A stretch of 15,546 bases of DNA, from positions 1-15,546 of the forward strand of contig CANQAO010000012.1 in the NCBI GenBank assembly GCA_947589375.1, given 5' to 3'. The notes under the pieces were generated by a model. That model was not told where the DNA came from and searched no databases. It was given only the letters and a program-made list of their open reading frames with translations. Positions within the stretch are counted from its first letter, which is position 1. Each line of letters opens with the position of its first letter. This document shows positions 1 through 5,594 of this stretch, piece after piece. This stretch comes from an uncultured Bacilli bacterium (GTDB lineage Bacteria; Bacillota_I; Bacilli_A; RF39; UBA660). A program made the position numbers and the translations under genes.

Positions 1-42
1 TATATAATAAATGATGATACTTTAGATGGAGTAAGTTTATGA
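1..42 (+). CDS. 3' end of an unidentified upstream gene (partial)
   Basis: The frame beginning at base 1 is open for 13 codons (YIINDDTLDGVSL) and ends at TGA 40-42. That stop overlaps the ATG of the next gene (39-41) in an ATGA arrangement, which is typical of translationally coupled operon genes. The coupling is the main reason to believe this is a real gene end and not chance. Too little is visible to assign a function. If real, it means the thioredoxin/CcdA pair is the downstream part of a longer operon whose promoter lies left of the window. Confidence 0.5.
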   Translation, partial: YIINDDTLDGVSL

Positions 43-299
43 AAATAATTAAAATAAATGCTATTTGGTGTAGTGGCTGTTTAGCTATGAAAAAAACATG
101 GAAAGAAATTGAAAAGGAATATCCGGAAATAGAATTTATAACTTATGATTACGATATCGATGAAAAGCAAATTAAAAATTTAAATGTCGGCGATATTTTA
201 CCAGTAACCATTTTACAAAACAATGATCATGAAATAAGATTAATAGGCGAAAAAACAAAAAAAGAAATTATCGAGGCTATCGAAAACTTAAATGCGTAA
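39..299 (+). CDS. Small thioredoxin-family protein (WCSGC active site)
   Basis: An 86-residue thioredoxin-fold protein. The redox motif W-C-S-G-C lies at residues 10-14 after a first beta strand (KIIKIN), and Pro55 in the segment ILPVTIL fits the cis-proline that faces the active site. It has no signal peptide and is shorter than classical thioredoxin (about 105 residues), so it is probably a minimal cytoplasmic thiol carrier. The start ATG overlaps the previous stop (ATGA), with GGAG at 28-31 seven bases upstream. Its 3' end overlaps the following CcdA-fusion gene by 8 bases. From that context I infer that it donates electrons to the CcdA channel. The family call is firm; the partner is inferred. 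Confidence 0.85.
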   Translation: MKIIKINAIWCSGCLAMKKTWKEIEKEYPEIEFITYDYDIDEKQIKNLNVGDILPVTILQNNDHEIRLIGEKTKKEIIEAIENLNA

Positions 300-1464
300 A
301 AAAATATTTTTACTTATTACTTTTTTAGCTTTTTTATTAATTCCTTTTAATGCAGAAGCTAAAGAACTTACTATTAATCTTTTTTATGGCAAAGAATGTC
401 CCCATTGTGAAGCAGAGCAGCAATTTTTAAACACATTAGAAAAACAATATGGTAAAAATATTAAAATAAAAAAATACGAAGTGTGGCATGATGAAGAAAA
501 TGATCAATTATTAAAAAAGGTGAGAAAAGCTTTAGATGATCATGATACTGGCGTTCCATATACCGTAATTGGAACTTATGATTTTACTGGTTTTAATGAT
601 AATACCGCGGATAAAATTAGAGATTTAGTTAAAACTAATATTAAGACCAAAGTGCCCGATGTCATTGATGACATTAAAAATGGTAAAAAAATTACAAAAA
701 CTGAAGCCGTAGAAAATAACCATGTTACCGTGCCAATCTTAGGCAATATAGATGCTAAAAGTGTCTCACTCCCACTTTTAGCTTTAGCCGTTGGCTTAGC
801 TGATGGTTTTAATCCATGTGCGATGTGGGTACTTTTATTTTTAATTAGTATGCTTTTAGGCATGAAAGATAAAAAACGCATGTGGATGCTTGGTATTACC
901 TTTATTGGAGCTTCGGCGGTGATGTATACTTTATTTATGGTAGCTTGGTTACATATTGCAGTAAGTGCGATGCAACAAGTGCTTTTAAGAAGTTTAATTG
1001 CGATTGTCGCCATTATTGCTGGTGCTTATAATTTAAATAAATATTTTAAAGCTGAAGATGGCTGTAATGTCACTAATAAAAAACAACGTCAAAAAATCTT
1101 TGAAAAAATTAAAAAATTCACCCATGAAAAAAGCTTTATTTTAGCTTTAATTGGGGTCATTACTTTAGCTATTACGGTAAATTTAGTTGAACTTGCTTGT
1201 TCCGCTGGCCTCCCACTTTTATTTACTAGTGTTTTAGCGATGAATGATCTAAGTATTTTTGAATATGCTTTAAATATTTTAATTTACATATTCTTCTTCT
1301 TAATTGATGATATTATTGTTTTCTTAGTCGCTATGAAAACGATGGAAGTTACCGGTCTTTCAACTAAATATAGTAAATATTCTAGTTTAGTTGGTGGCAT
1401 TTTAATGTTATTAATTGGGGCGTTATTAATTTTTAAGCCCGAATGGATTATGTTTAATTTTTAA
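292..1464 (+). CDS. Glutaredoxin-like domain fused to a CcdA/DsbD-type membrane electron carrier
   Basis: A 390-residue membrane protein. Residues 1-23 form a signal peptide (positive n-region, hydrophobic core, likely cut after AEA). Residues 26 to about 115 form a thioredoxin/glutaredoxin-like domain with C36-P-H-C39 and a cis-proline candidate at Val88-Pro89. A linker of roughly 45 residues leads to a multi-span region from about 157 to 385. This carries the CcdA-type cysteines in GFNPCAMW (C176) and ELACSAGLP (C303), plus C258 in a loop. CcdA/DsbD proteins move reducing equivalents from cytosolic thioredoxin across the membrane; here the outer acceptor appears to be the fused CPHC domain. 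No strong ribosome site precedes the ATG (GAGG at 273-276 is 15 bases away), so translation is probably coupled to the thioredoxin gene, whose last codons it overlaps. The true extracellular substrate is unknown; no cytochrome c genes are nearby. Confidence 0.85.
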   Translation: MRKKIFLLITFLAFLLIPFNAEAKELTINLFYGKECPHCEAEQQFLNTLEKQYGKNIKIKKYEVWHDEENDQLLKKVRKALDDHDTGVPYTVIGTYDFTGFNDNTADKIRDLVKTNIKTKVPDVIDDIKNGKKITKTEAVENNHVTVPILGNIDAKSVSLPLLALAVGLADGFNPCAMWVLLFLISMLLGMKDKKRMWMLGITFIGASAVMYTLFMVAWLHIAVSAMQQVLLRSLIAIVAIIAGAYNLNKYFKAEDGCNVTNKKQRQKIFEKIKKFTHEKSFILALIGVITLAITVNLVELACSAGLPLLFTSVLAMNDLSIFEYALNILIYIFFFLIDDIIVFLVAMKTMEVTGLSTKYSKYSSLVGGILMLLIGALLIFKPEWIMFNF

Positions 1465-1531
1465 AAAACATAATTTTTTCTTATAAATCTACGTTTTATG
1501 CACATGATAATATTGGAAAGGTGGTAAAAAC

Positions 1532-2149
1532 ATGGATGATAAGAAAAATAATAGTATGACTATTATAATCGTTATTGTCGCTATTGCTTTAGCGGCCCTT
1601 GCGGCATTCTTTGTGTTTAATAGTATGGATAATAAAGATAACACAAGTGGACCAACGACTACTGAAAATGATACTACTGATGATACAAGTGACGAAAGCA
1701 CTGATGTTGCTGGCGCTTACACTGGTACTTATAATAAGAATAGTAATGTCCTTGAAGATGCCGCTGATGCCGTTACCGACAATAAAGAAGATAGAGTAAC
1801 AGTTGAATTAGTTCTTGAAGAAGATGGCACTGCTACCTTTGTTAAAACTGGTGATACTGAAGAAACTATTAGAGGCACTTATACGCATAGTGATGGTAAA
1901 GTCATATTAACTAGAACTGATAATGCAACTGATGAAGATACTGATGTCGCTGATGATAAAGCAACTACTGATAATGATATTACTGATGATGAAACAACTA
2001 CCGATAAAACTGATGCCGACGATACGGATAGAACTTATGAATTTACCATAAATGTCGATGGCTCATTATCTTATAAAGAAAAAGACACATCTACTGATAT
2101 GGTTATGTTAAATAAGACTGACCGTAGTAATTTGAAACATATAAAATAA
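1532..2149 (+). CDS. Membrane-anchored Asp/Thr-rich hypothetical surface protein
   Basis: A 205-residue protein I do not recognise. Residues 1-8 are charged, 9-30 are one hydrophobic span (likely an N-terminal anchor), and the rest is predicted to be outside the cell. There is no cysteine, so it is not a lipoprotein. Residues 36-60 are a Thr/Asp/Ser-rich spacer. Residues 61-130 alternate hydrophobic and polar residues with turn motifs (EEDGTATF, GTYTHSDGKV), suggesting a beta-rich fold. A second Asp/Thr-rich stretch (131-166) follows, then another strand-like piece (NVDGSLSYK, 174-182) that looks like a continuation of the same fold. The strand-turn pattern recalls small extracytoplasmic lipocalin-like or DUF domains, but I cannot name the family. 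ATG 1532 is supported by GGAAAGGTGG at 1515-1524. The gene stands alone, with a terminator at its stop codon. Confidence 0.7.
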   Translation: MDDKKNNSMTIIIVIVAIALAALAAFFVFNSMDNKDNTSGPTTTENDTTDDTSDESTDVAGAYTGTYNKNSNVLEDAADAVTDNKEDRVTVELVLEEDGTATFVKTGDTEETIRGTYTHSDGKVILTRTDNATDEDTDVADDKATTDNDITDDETTTDKTDADDTDRTYEFTINVDGSLSYKEKDTSTDMVMLNKTDRSNLKHIK

Positions 2150-2173
2150 GCTATGAATAGATAGCTTTTTTTT
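2148..2173 (+). terminator. Rho-independent terminator overlapping the stop codon of the 1532-2149 gene
   Basis: The inverted repeat AAGCTAT (2148-2154) / ATAGCTT (2161-2167) has a 6-base loop and is followed by a T run to 2173. The 5' arm begins inside the TAA stop. It separates the surface-protein gene from ffh. Confidence 0.8.
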
Positions 2174-2184
2174 CTTGAATGCTG

Positions 2185-2203
2185 TATAATAAAGTGTAGG
2201 TGA
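2185..2203 (+). promoter_or_regulatory. ffh -10 element and adjoining ribosome binding site
   Basis: A perfect TATAAT at 2185-2190 lies just after the preceding terminator. No good -35 is seen 16-18 bases upstream. TAGGTGA (2197-2203) is the ribosome site, so initiation about seven bases past the -10 would leave a leader of only about 11 bases before ATG 2208. Confidence 0.55.
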
Positions 2204-2207
2204 TACA

Positions 2208-3515
2208 ATGTTTGAAAACTTAGGTGATAGATTACAAAATGCTTTAAATAAAATCAAAGGTTATGGAAAAATAACTGAAGATAATATCAGTGATGTCACA
2301 AGAGAAATTAGATTAGCTTTATTAGAAGCCGATGTTAACTATAAAGTGGTTAAAGAATTTGTAAATAATGTTAAAGAAAAAGCTTTAGGCGAAGAGGTAG
2401 CTAAATCTTTAAAACCAGGCGAAGTTTTCGTTAAAATTGTTAAAGATGAATTAGTAAATTTATTAGGTAAAGAAGATGAACCATTAATTGTTATTAAACC
2501 AATGACCATTTTAATGATGGCGGGTCTTCAAGGTAGTGGTAAAACTACTACTGTGGGCAAGCTCGCTTTATATTTAAGAAAAAAACTTGGACTTAAACCA
2601 TTAATGGTGGCTTGTGATGTTTATCGTCCAGCGGCGATTGATCAGTTAAAACAATTAGGTAAAGAACTTAATATTGAGGTCTATAGTGAAGGTAAAAAAG
2701 ATCCTGTGGAAATAGCGAGAAATGCTGTAGAGTATGCTAAAGAACATGGCTATAATTATGTTTTAATCGATACCGCCGGAAGACTTCATATCGATGAAGA
2801 GTTAATGGATGAACTTAAAAATATCAGTGCAGCGGTTAACCCTAATGAAATTATCTTAGTTGTCGATAGTATGACTGGACAAGATGCGGTTAATGTAATT
2901 GAAGGCTTTAATAATGCCTTATCTTTAACCGGAGCTATTTTAACCAAATTAGATGGTGATACTAAAGGGGGAGCGGCTTTATCAATTAGACATTTAACAC
3001 ATATTCCAATTAAATTTATCGGTGTTAGTGAAAAGATGGATGGTCTTGAAAAGTTCTATCCTGAACGAATGGCTAATCGTATCTTAGACATGGGCGATTT
3101 AATGGGTATGGCCGAAAAAGCTGAAGCCCTGCTTAATGACGAAGAAGCCTTAAAAGCGGCTGAAAAAATGCAAAAAGGAAAATTTGATTTAGAAGATTTT
3201 CTTACACAGTTAAATCAAATAAAAAAATTAGGTCCCCTTGAAAATTTGTTAAAATTAATTCCTGGGGCCAAGAAAATGGGACTTAATAATGTGAATATCG
3301 ATCCTAAACAAATGGCTCATATCGAAGCGATTATTCTTTCGATGACTCCTAAAGAAAGACATAATCCCGATTTATTAAAAGCGAGTCGTAAAAAAAGAGT
3401 GGCCTTAGGTAGTGGCACTTCAGTTGAAGAGGTCAATCGTCTTTTAAAACAATTTGAACAAATGAAAATCATGATGAAAAGATTTAAAAATGGCAATATG
3501 AATTTACCATTTTAA
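2208..3515 (+). CDS. ffh: Signal recognition particle GTPase Ffh (SRP54)
   Basis: A 435-residue protein matching Ffh in every region. The N domain is a helical bundle ending in the ALLEADV signature near residues 38-44. The G domain has P-loop GLQGSGKTTT (106-115), DVYRPAA, DTAGRL, TKLDGD and the closing GVSEKMDGLEKF segment. The Met-rich M domain starts near residue 320 and contains the RNA-binding segment GSGTSVEEVNRLLKQF and a C-terminal MKIMMKRF stretch. Ffh binds 4.5S/SRP RNA and signal sequences on the ribosome and, with FtsY, delivers membrane proteins to SecYEG. Length and motifs are normal. In many Bacillota ffh follows ylxM and precedes rpsP; neither neighbour is present, and the gene appears monocistronic with its own -10 element. 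Confidence 0.98.
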   Translation: MFENLGDRLQNALNKIKGYGKITEDNISDVTREIRLALLEADVNYKVVKEFVNNVKEKALGEEVAKSLKPGEVFVKIVKDELVNLLGKEDEPLIVIKPMTILMMAGLQGSGKTTTVGKLALYLRKKLGLKPLMVACDVYRPAAIDQLKQLGKELNIEVYSEGKKDPVEIARNAVEYAKEHGYNYVLIDTAGRLHIDEELMDELKNISAAVNPNEIILVVDSMTGQDAVNVIEGFNNALSLTGAILTKLDGDTKGGAALSIRHLTHIPIKFIGVSEKMDGLEKFYPERMANRILDMGDLMGMAEKAEALLNDEEALKAAEKMQKGKFDLEDFLTQLNQIKKLGPLENLLKLIPGAKKMGLNNVNIDPKQMAHIEAIILSMTPKERHNPDLLKASRKKRVALGSGTSVEEVNRLLKQFEQMKIMMKRFKNGNMNLPF

Positions 3516-3522
3516 GCACTTA

Positions 3523-3544
3523 TTAATAAGGCTTTATTAATTTT
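3523..3544 (+). terminator. Weak AT-rich terminator candidate after ffh
   Basis: TTAATAA (3523-3529) pairs with TTATTAA (3534-3540) around the loop GGCT and is followed by TTTT. The stem is purely A-T, so it would be weak. Its position eight bases after the ffh stop is the main support. Confidence 0.4.
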
Positions 3545-3586
3545 AGCTAATGATCTTTTCATATCATGAAATATGCAAAATAATTA

Positions 3587-3664
3587 TTGACAATAAAGGA
3601 ACATGAATATTTTAAAATTTTCATGACATTAACATATTCATAAACAAAATTTCCTCATATTATA
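3587..3664 (+). promoter_or_regulatory. Promoter/operator region of the CotD-like coat gene
   Basis: This 170-base gap (3516-3685) is among the longest in the window and is unusually structured. It holds TTGACA (3587-3592), which matches a housekeeping -35 but has only poor -10 partners such as TATTTT at 3608. A 24-base near-perfect dyad, with one T-T mismatch, runs from CATGAA (3602) to TTCATG (3625). Two elements resemble mother-cell sigma E/K -10 boxes: CATATTCATA (3633-3642) and CATATTATA (3656-3664). The second would leave almost no room before the ribosome site AGGGGGAA (3673-3680). Which element is used cannot be decided from sequence. Confidence 0.35.
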
Positions 3665-3685
3665 TGTTAGATAGGGGGAAACACA

Positions 3686-3979
3686 ATGTTTAGAAAAAAT
3701 TGTTGTATGTTTGGTGGCAGAAATCAAATGCCTATGATGGATGATATGGACTGCTGTGACAGACAGCCAGAATGTCCTATTGTTGAACCAGTTATTAACA
3801 AATGCATTGAAAGAGAATTTTGCCATGAAGTAAAACACGTATGTCCTATTCATACACATGTTGTAAATCGTCACATTTACAATCATACATATACACCACA
3901 ATATACATGCTCAGAAGAAGATCAAGTGGTTAATAATGACCCAGGTTGCTGCGCAAATTTTGCTAATAACAATTTTTAG
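3686..3979 (+). CDS. CotD-like Cys/His-rich spore coat protein
   Basis: A 97-residue protein with 11 cysteines (6, 7, 23, 24, 30, 40, 46, 53, 75, 88, 89) and six histidines (47, 51, 56, 58, 63, 67). The cysteines include CC pairs near both ends. The central pattern VCPIHTHVVNRHIYNHTY followed by PQYTC resembles the His-rich core of CotD-family inner coat proteins (B. subtilis CotD has a comparable run of HxHP, NH and HxH motifs and a terminal CC). There is no signal peptide or membrane segment, as expected for a protein assembled on the forespore surface from the mother cell. Disulfide cross-linking or metal binding is plausible from composition. AGGGGGAA (3673-3680) supports ATG 3686. The gene is monocistronic with a strong terminator. 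The family assignment rests on pattern recognition; a generic metal-binding Cys/His protein is the alternative. Confidence 0.7.
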   Translation: MFRKNCCMFGGRNQMPMMDDMDCCDRQPECPIVEPVINKCIEREFCHEVKHVCPIHTHVVNRHIYNHTYTPQYTCSEEDQVVNNDPGCCANFANNNF

Positions 3980-3982
3980 AAT

Positions 3983-4008
3983 AAAAACAGTTTTCAAACT
4001 GTTTTTTT
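3983..4008 (+). terminator. Strong terminator of the CotD-like gene
   Basis: AAAAACAGTTT (3983-3993) is complementary to AAACTGTTTTT (3996-4006), followed by further T residues. It folds as a stem of about ten pairs with a small loop, four bases after the TAG stop. Confidence 0.85.
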
Positions 4009-4022
4009 CTTTTCGCAAAATG

Positions 4023-4046
4023 TGTTATAATTAAGGTCAAGGTGAT
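4023..4046 (+). promoter_or_regulatory. Extended -10 promoter and ribosome site of the phosphoesterase gene
   Basis: TGTTATAAT (4023-4031) is an extended -10 (TGn-TATAAT). No clear -35 is visible, only a T-rich stretch from the preceding terminator. AAGGTGAT (4039-4046) is the ribosome site, giving a predicted leader of about 12 bases. Confidence 0.6.
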
Positions 4047-4049
4047 AAG

Positions 4050-4754
4050 ATGATATATATTACAGGAGACAAACATGGATATTACTGGTCTATTAAGCGT
4101 TTTTTGCAAAAAACAAAAACTAATTTAGATGATATTCTAATTATATTAGGTGATGCCGGTATTAATTATTATTTAAATAGTAATGATATTGATTTAAAAA
4201 AGGAATTAAATAATTTACCTATTACTTTTTTCTGCATTCATGGTAATCATGAAGAAAGACCTGAAAATATCGATAGTTATAAATTAAAAACATTTCATCA
4301 TGGCCTCGTATATTTTGAAGAAGCCTATCCGAATATTTTATTTGCGAAAGATGCCGAAATATATGATTTTGATGGGAATCAAACTTTAGTCATTGGTGGG
4401 GCCTATAGTGTTGATAAATATTATAGAATAATGACAGGTAATAAGTGGTTTGAAAGTGAACAACCATCTTTAGAAGTCAAAGAAAAAGTTAGACAAGTAT
4501 TAAACGAAAAAAATAATAAAATCGATGTTATTTTATCACATACATGTCCCTATAAATATTTACCAAGAGAAATGTTTATTGACAACATAGACCAAAAAGC
4601 CGTGGATAATAGTACCGAATATTTTCTAGATGAAATTGAAGAAACTACGGCTTATCAAAAGTGGTATTGTGGCCATTTTCACACTGATAAAGAAATAGAT
4701 AATATAGAATTTATGTATCATAATATCAAGCCATTTACGTTAAAAAAAAGATGA
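4050..4754 (+). CDS. Calcineurin-like metallophosphoesterase
   Basis: A 234-residue cytoplasmic protein with the ordered metal-ligand motifs of the family: GDKHG (Asp7, His9), LGDAG (Asp35), HGNHE (64-68), a later SHTCPY (His164) and CGHFH (His209, His211). These bind a two-metal centre that hydrolyses phosphomono- or diesters. The protein is compact, covering the catalytic core with no extra domain or signal peptide. The substrate cannot be told from sequence; relatives act on protein phosphates, nucleotides or nucleic acid ends. It converges on the HIT gene and shares a terminator with it, which does not imply co-function. ATG 4050 is fixed by AAGGTGAT just upstream. Confidence 0.88.
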   Translation: MIYITGDKHGYYWSIKRFLQKTKTNLDDILIILGDAGINYYLNSNDIDLKKELNNLPITFFCIHGNHEERPENIDSYKLKTFHHGLVYFEEAYPNILFAKDAEIYDFDGNQTLVIGGAYSVDKYYRIMTGNKWFESEQPSLEVKEKVRQVLNEKNNKIDVILSHTCPYKYLPREMFIDNIDQKAVDNSTEYFLDEIEETTAYQKWYCGHFHTDKEIDNIEFMYHNIKPFTLKKR

Positions 4755-4775
4755 CTTTTATTAAAGTTAATATAA

Positions 4776-4798
4776 AAAACCTTAGTAAATAAGGTTTT
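4776..4798. terminator. Bidirectional terminator between phosphoesterase and HIT genes
   Basis: AAAACCTTA (4776-4784) is complementary to TAAGGTTTT (4790-4798), with a 5-base loop. On the minus strand the stem is followed by a run of six T, so it serves the HIT gene best. On the plus strand TTTTGTTCTT follows, adequate for the phosphoesterase gene. Confidence 0.8.
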
Positions 4799-4802
4799 GT
4801 TC

Positions 4803-5168
4803 TTAATCTTTTAATTGATTGTATACATCTTCAACATTCATTAGCTCGGTTTTATAAGAATATTTAGGTTCTAAATGAAGATGAAAGTGTTTTACTTCTT
4901 GAGGTAAACCATTGTTTTGAGTTAAAGTAAGACCTTCCGCACCTAATTTTTCTTTAAAAATAGTATCCATTTTTCGAGCTATTTCGAAAACATGCATTAA
5001 AACATCATTCGGAATATCAAACAAATCCGTGTAATGTTTTTTAGGGACAATTAAGGTATGTCCGTTAGTTACCGGATTGACATCTAAAAATACTTTAACT
5101 TTATCATCTTCATACAAAGTATATGAAGGGATATCACCATTAATAATTTTACAGAAAATACAGTCCAT
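4803..5168 (-). CDS. HIT-family nucleotide hydrolase (Hint-like)
   Basis: A 121-residue histidine-triad protein. The triad KHFHLHL has His94, His96 and His98, with His96 expected to be the nucleophile. The N-terminus MDCIFCKI carries the CxxC seen in many bacterial HIT/Hint proteins that bind zinc. The family hydrolyses nucleoside phosphoramidates, adenylated Lys or AppppA-type nucleotides; the physiological substrate is uncertain. I chose the ATG at 5166-5168 over the frame's first ATG, five codons upstream. GGAGAGTGAT (5172-5181) sits correctly for the inner start, and the outer start would place this ribosome site inside the coding region. It stands alone with its own -10 and terminator. 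Confidence 0.92.
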   Translation of the reverse strand: MDCIFCKIINGDIPSYTLYEDDKVKVFLDVNPVTNGHTLIVPKKHYTDLFDIPNDVLMHVFEIARKMDTIFKEKLGAEGLTLTQNNGLPQEVKHFHLHLEPKYSYKTELMNVEDVYNQLKD

Positions 5169-5187
5169 TTTATCACTCTCCATATTA

Positions 5188-5196
5188 AGTATAGCA
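5188..5196 (-). promoter_or_regulatory. Extended -10 element of the HIT gene
   Basis: On the minus strand this reads TGCTATACT, a TGn-extended -10 one base from TATAAT. The expected transcript start is near 5181, about 13 bases before the chosen ATG and at the first base of the ribosome site. Confidence 0.5.
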
Positions 5197-5227
5197 TATT
5201 TTAATTAAAAAAATAAGCTCTAAAGTC

Positions 5228-5431
5228 TTATCTTCTTAATTTTATTGAATGGATGTTTAAAGCTTCATTAATTGCTGCTTCTTCACCATTATCAATGCGT
5301 GCGCGTAGTTTTTGATAATATGCTAGTTTATTTTGATTAGCTGTTTTATAACGGGTAAGAATCATGCATTTAGCTAATTTTAAAGTCGCTATTTGGGCAT
5401 TAACATCCGCAAATACTTGTTTACGTTCCAT
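5228..5431 (-). CDS. Small hypothetical helical protein (67 aa)
   Basis: I do not recognise this gene. It encodes 67 residues, rich in Ala, Lys, Asn and Arg, with one cysteine. It appears largely alpha-helical: a first amphipathic helix (about residues 1-25), a Tyr/Lys/Gln-rich second helix around AYYQKLRARID, and a basic tail ending in KLRR. There is no membrane segment or signal peptide. ATG at 5429-5431 is preferred over the GTG four codons upstream, because AAGGGTGG (5440-5447) is eight bases from the ATG but overlaps the GTG. A TGn-extended perfect TATAAT lies directly upstream. Promoter, ribosome site and start together support a real gene. The basic, helical nature would allow RNA, DNA or protein binding, but this is not shown. 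Confidence 0.65.
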   Translation of the reverse strand: MERKQVFADVNAQIATLKLAKCMILTRYKTANQNKLAYYQKLRARIDNGEEAAINEALNIHSIKLRR

Positions 5432-5454
5432 AACCAAAACCACCCTTCGTTTAT

Positions 5455-5463
5455 ATTATAGCA
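5455..5463 (-). promoter_or_regulatory. Extended -10 promoter of the 67-aa gene
   Basis: On the minus strand this reads TGCTATAAT, a perfect -10 with the TGn extension. At 17-base spacing the -35 position (5478-5483) is a poor TTCTAA within the loop of the adjacent hairpin. The predicted leader is about 17 bases. Confidence 0.6.
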
Positions 5464-5467
5464 CATT

Positions 5468-5493
5468 AAAAAGAGTTTTAGAACTCTTTTTTT
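5468..5493. terminator. Terminator-like hairpin in a divergent intergenic region
   Basis: AAAAAGAGTT (5468-5477) is complementary to AACTCTTTTT (5482-5491) around the loop TTAG, with T runs on both strands. It has the form of a bidirectional terminator but lies between two genes that point away from each other. It may block antisense or read-through transcription, or be left over from a lost gene. Confidence 0.6.
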
Positions 5494-5516
5494 CGGTGAA
5501 TATCTGCGGAATATTC

Positions 5517-5590
5517 TATAATATTATGAGTAACTTTATCTAAAGTTATACAAAAATAATAAAAAAAGTGATAAAATACTTGTAGGTGAT
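5517..5590 (+). promoter_or_regulatory. sufC upstream region with two -10 candidates and a dyad
   Basis: TATAAT at 5517-5522 would start a transcript near 5529, immediately before the dyad TAACTTT (5531-5537) - ATCT - AAAGTTA (5542-5548). A second, TGn-extended -10 (TGATAAAAT, 5569-5577) would start near 5584, at the ribosome site AGGTGAT (5584-5590). The dyad could be an operator or a 5'-terminal leader hairpin. Neither promoter has a convincing -35. Confidence 0.4.
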
Positions 5591-5594
5591 GCAA

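Noticed and set aside
576..1013. 145-codon minus-strand open frame inside the CcdA-fusion gene
   Set aside because: It is antisense to a clearly recognised protein with matching motifs and has no family pattern of its own.
1465..1531. Terminator between the CcdA-fusion gene and the Asp/Thr-rich gene
   Set aside because: Only an A-run/T-run pairing without G-C pairs is present (AAAAAACATAATTTTTT), too weak to call.
1920..2030. Possible tandem repeat or CRISPR-like array in the GATACT/GATGAT-rich stretch
   Set aside because: It is an in-frame Asp/Thr codon run within a gene, without constant repeat units or spacers.
3638..3901. Minus-strand open frame over the CotD-like gene
   Set aside because: It shadows the Cys/His-rich gene, whose ribosome site and terminator are on the plus strand.
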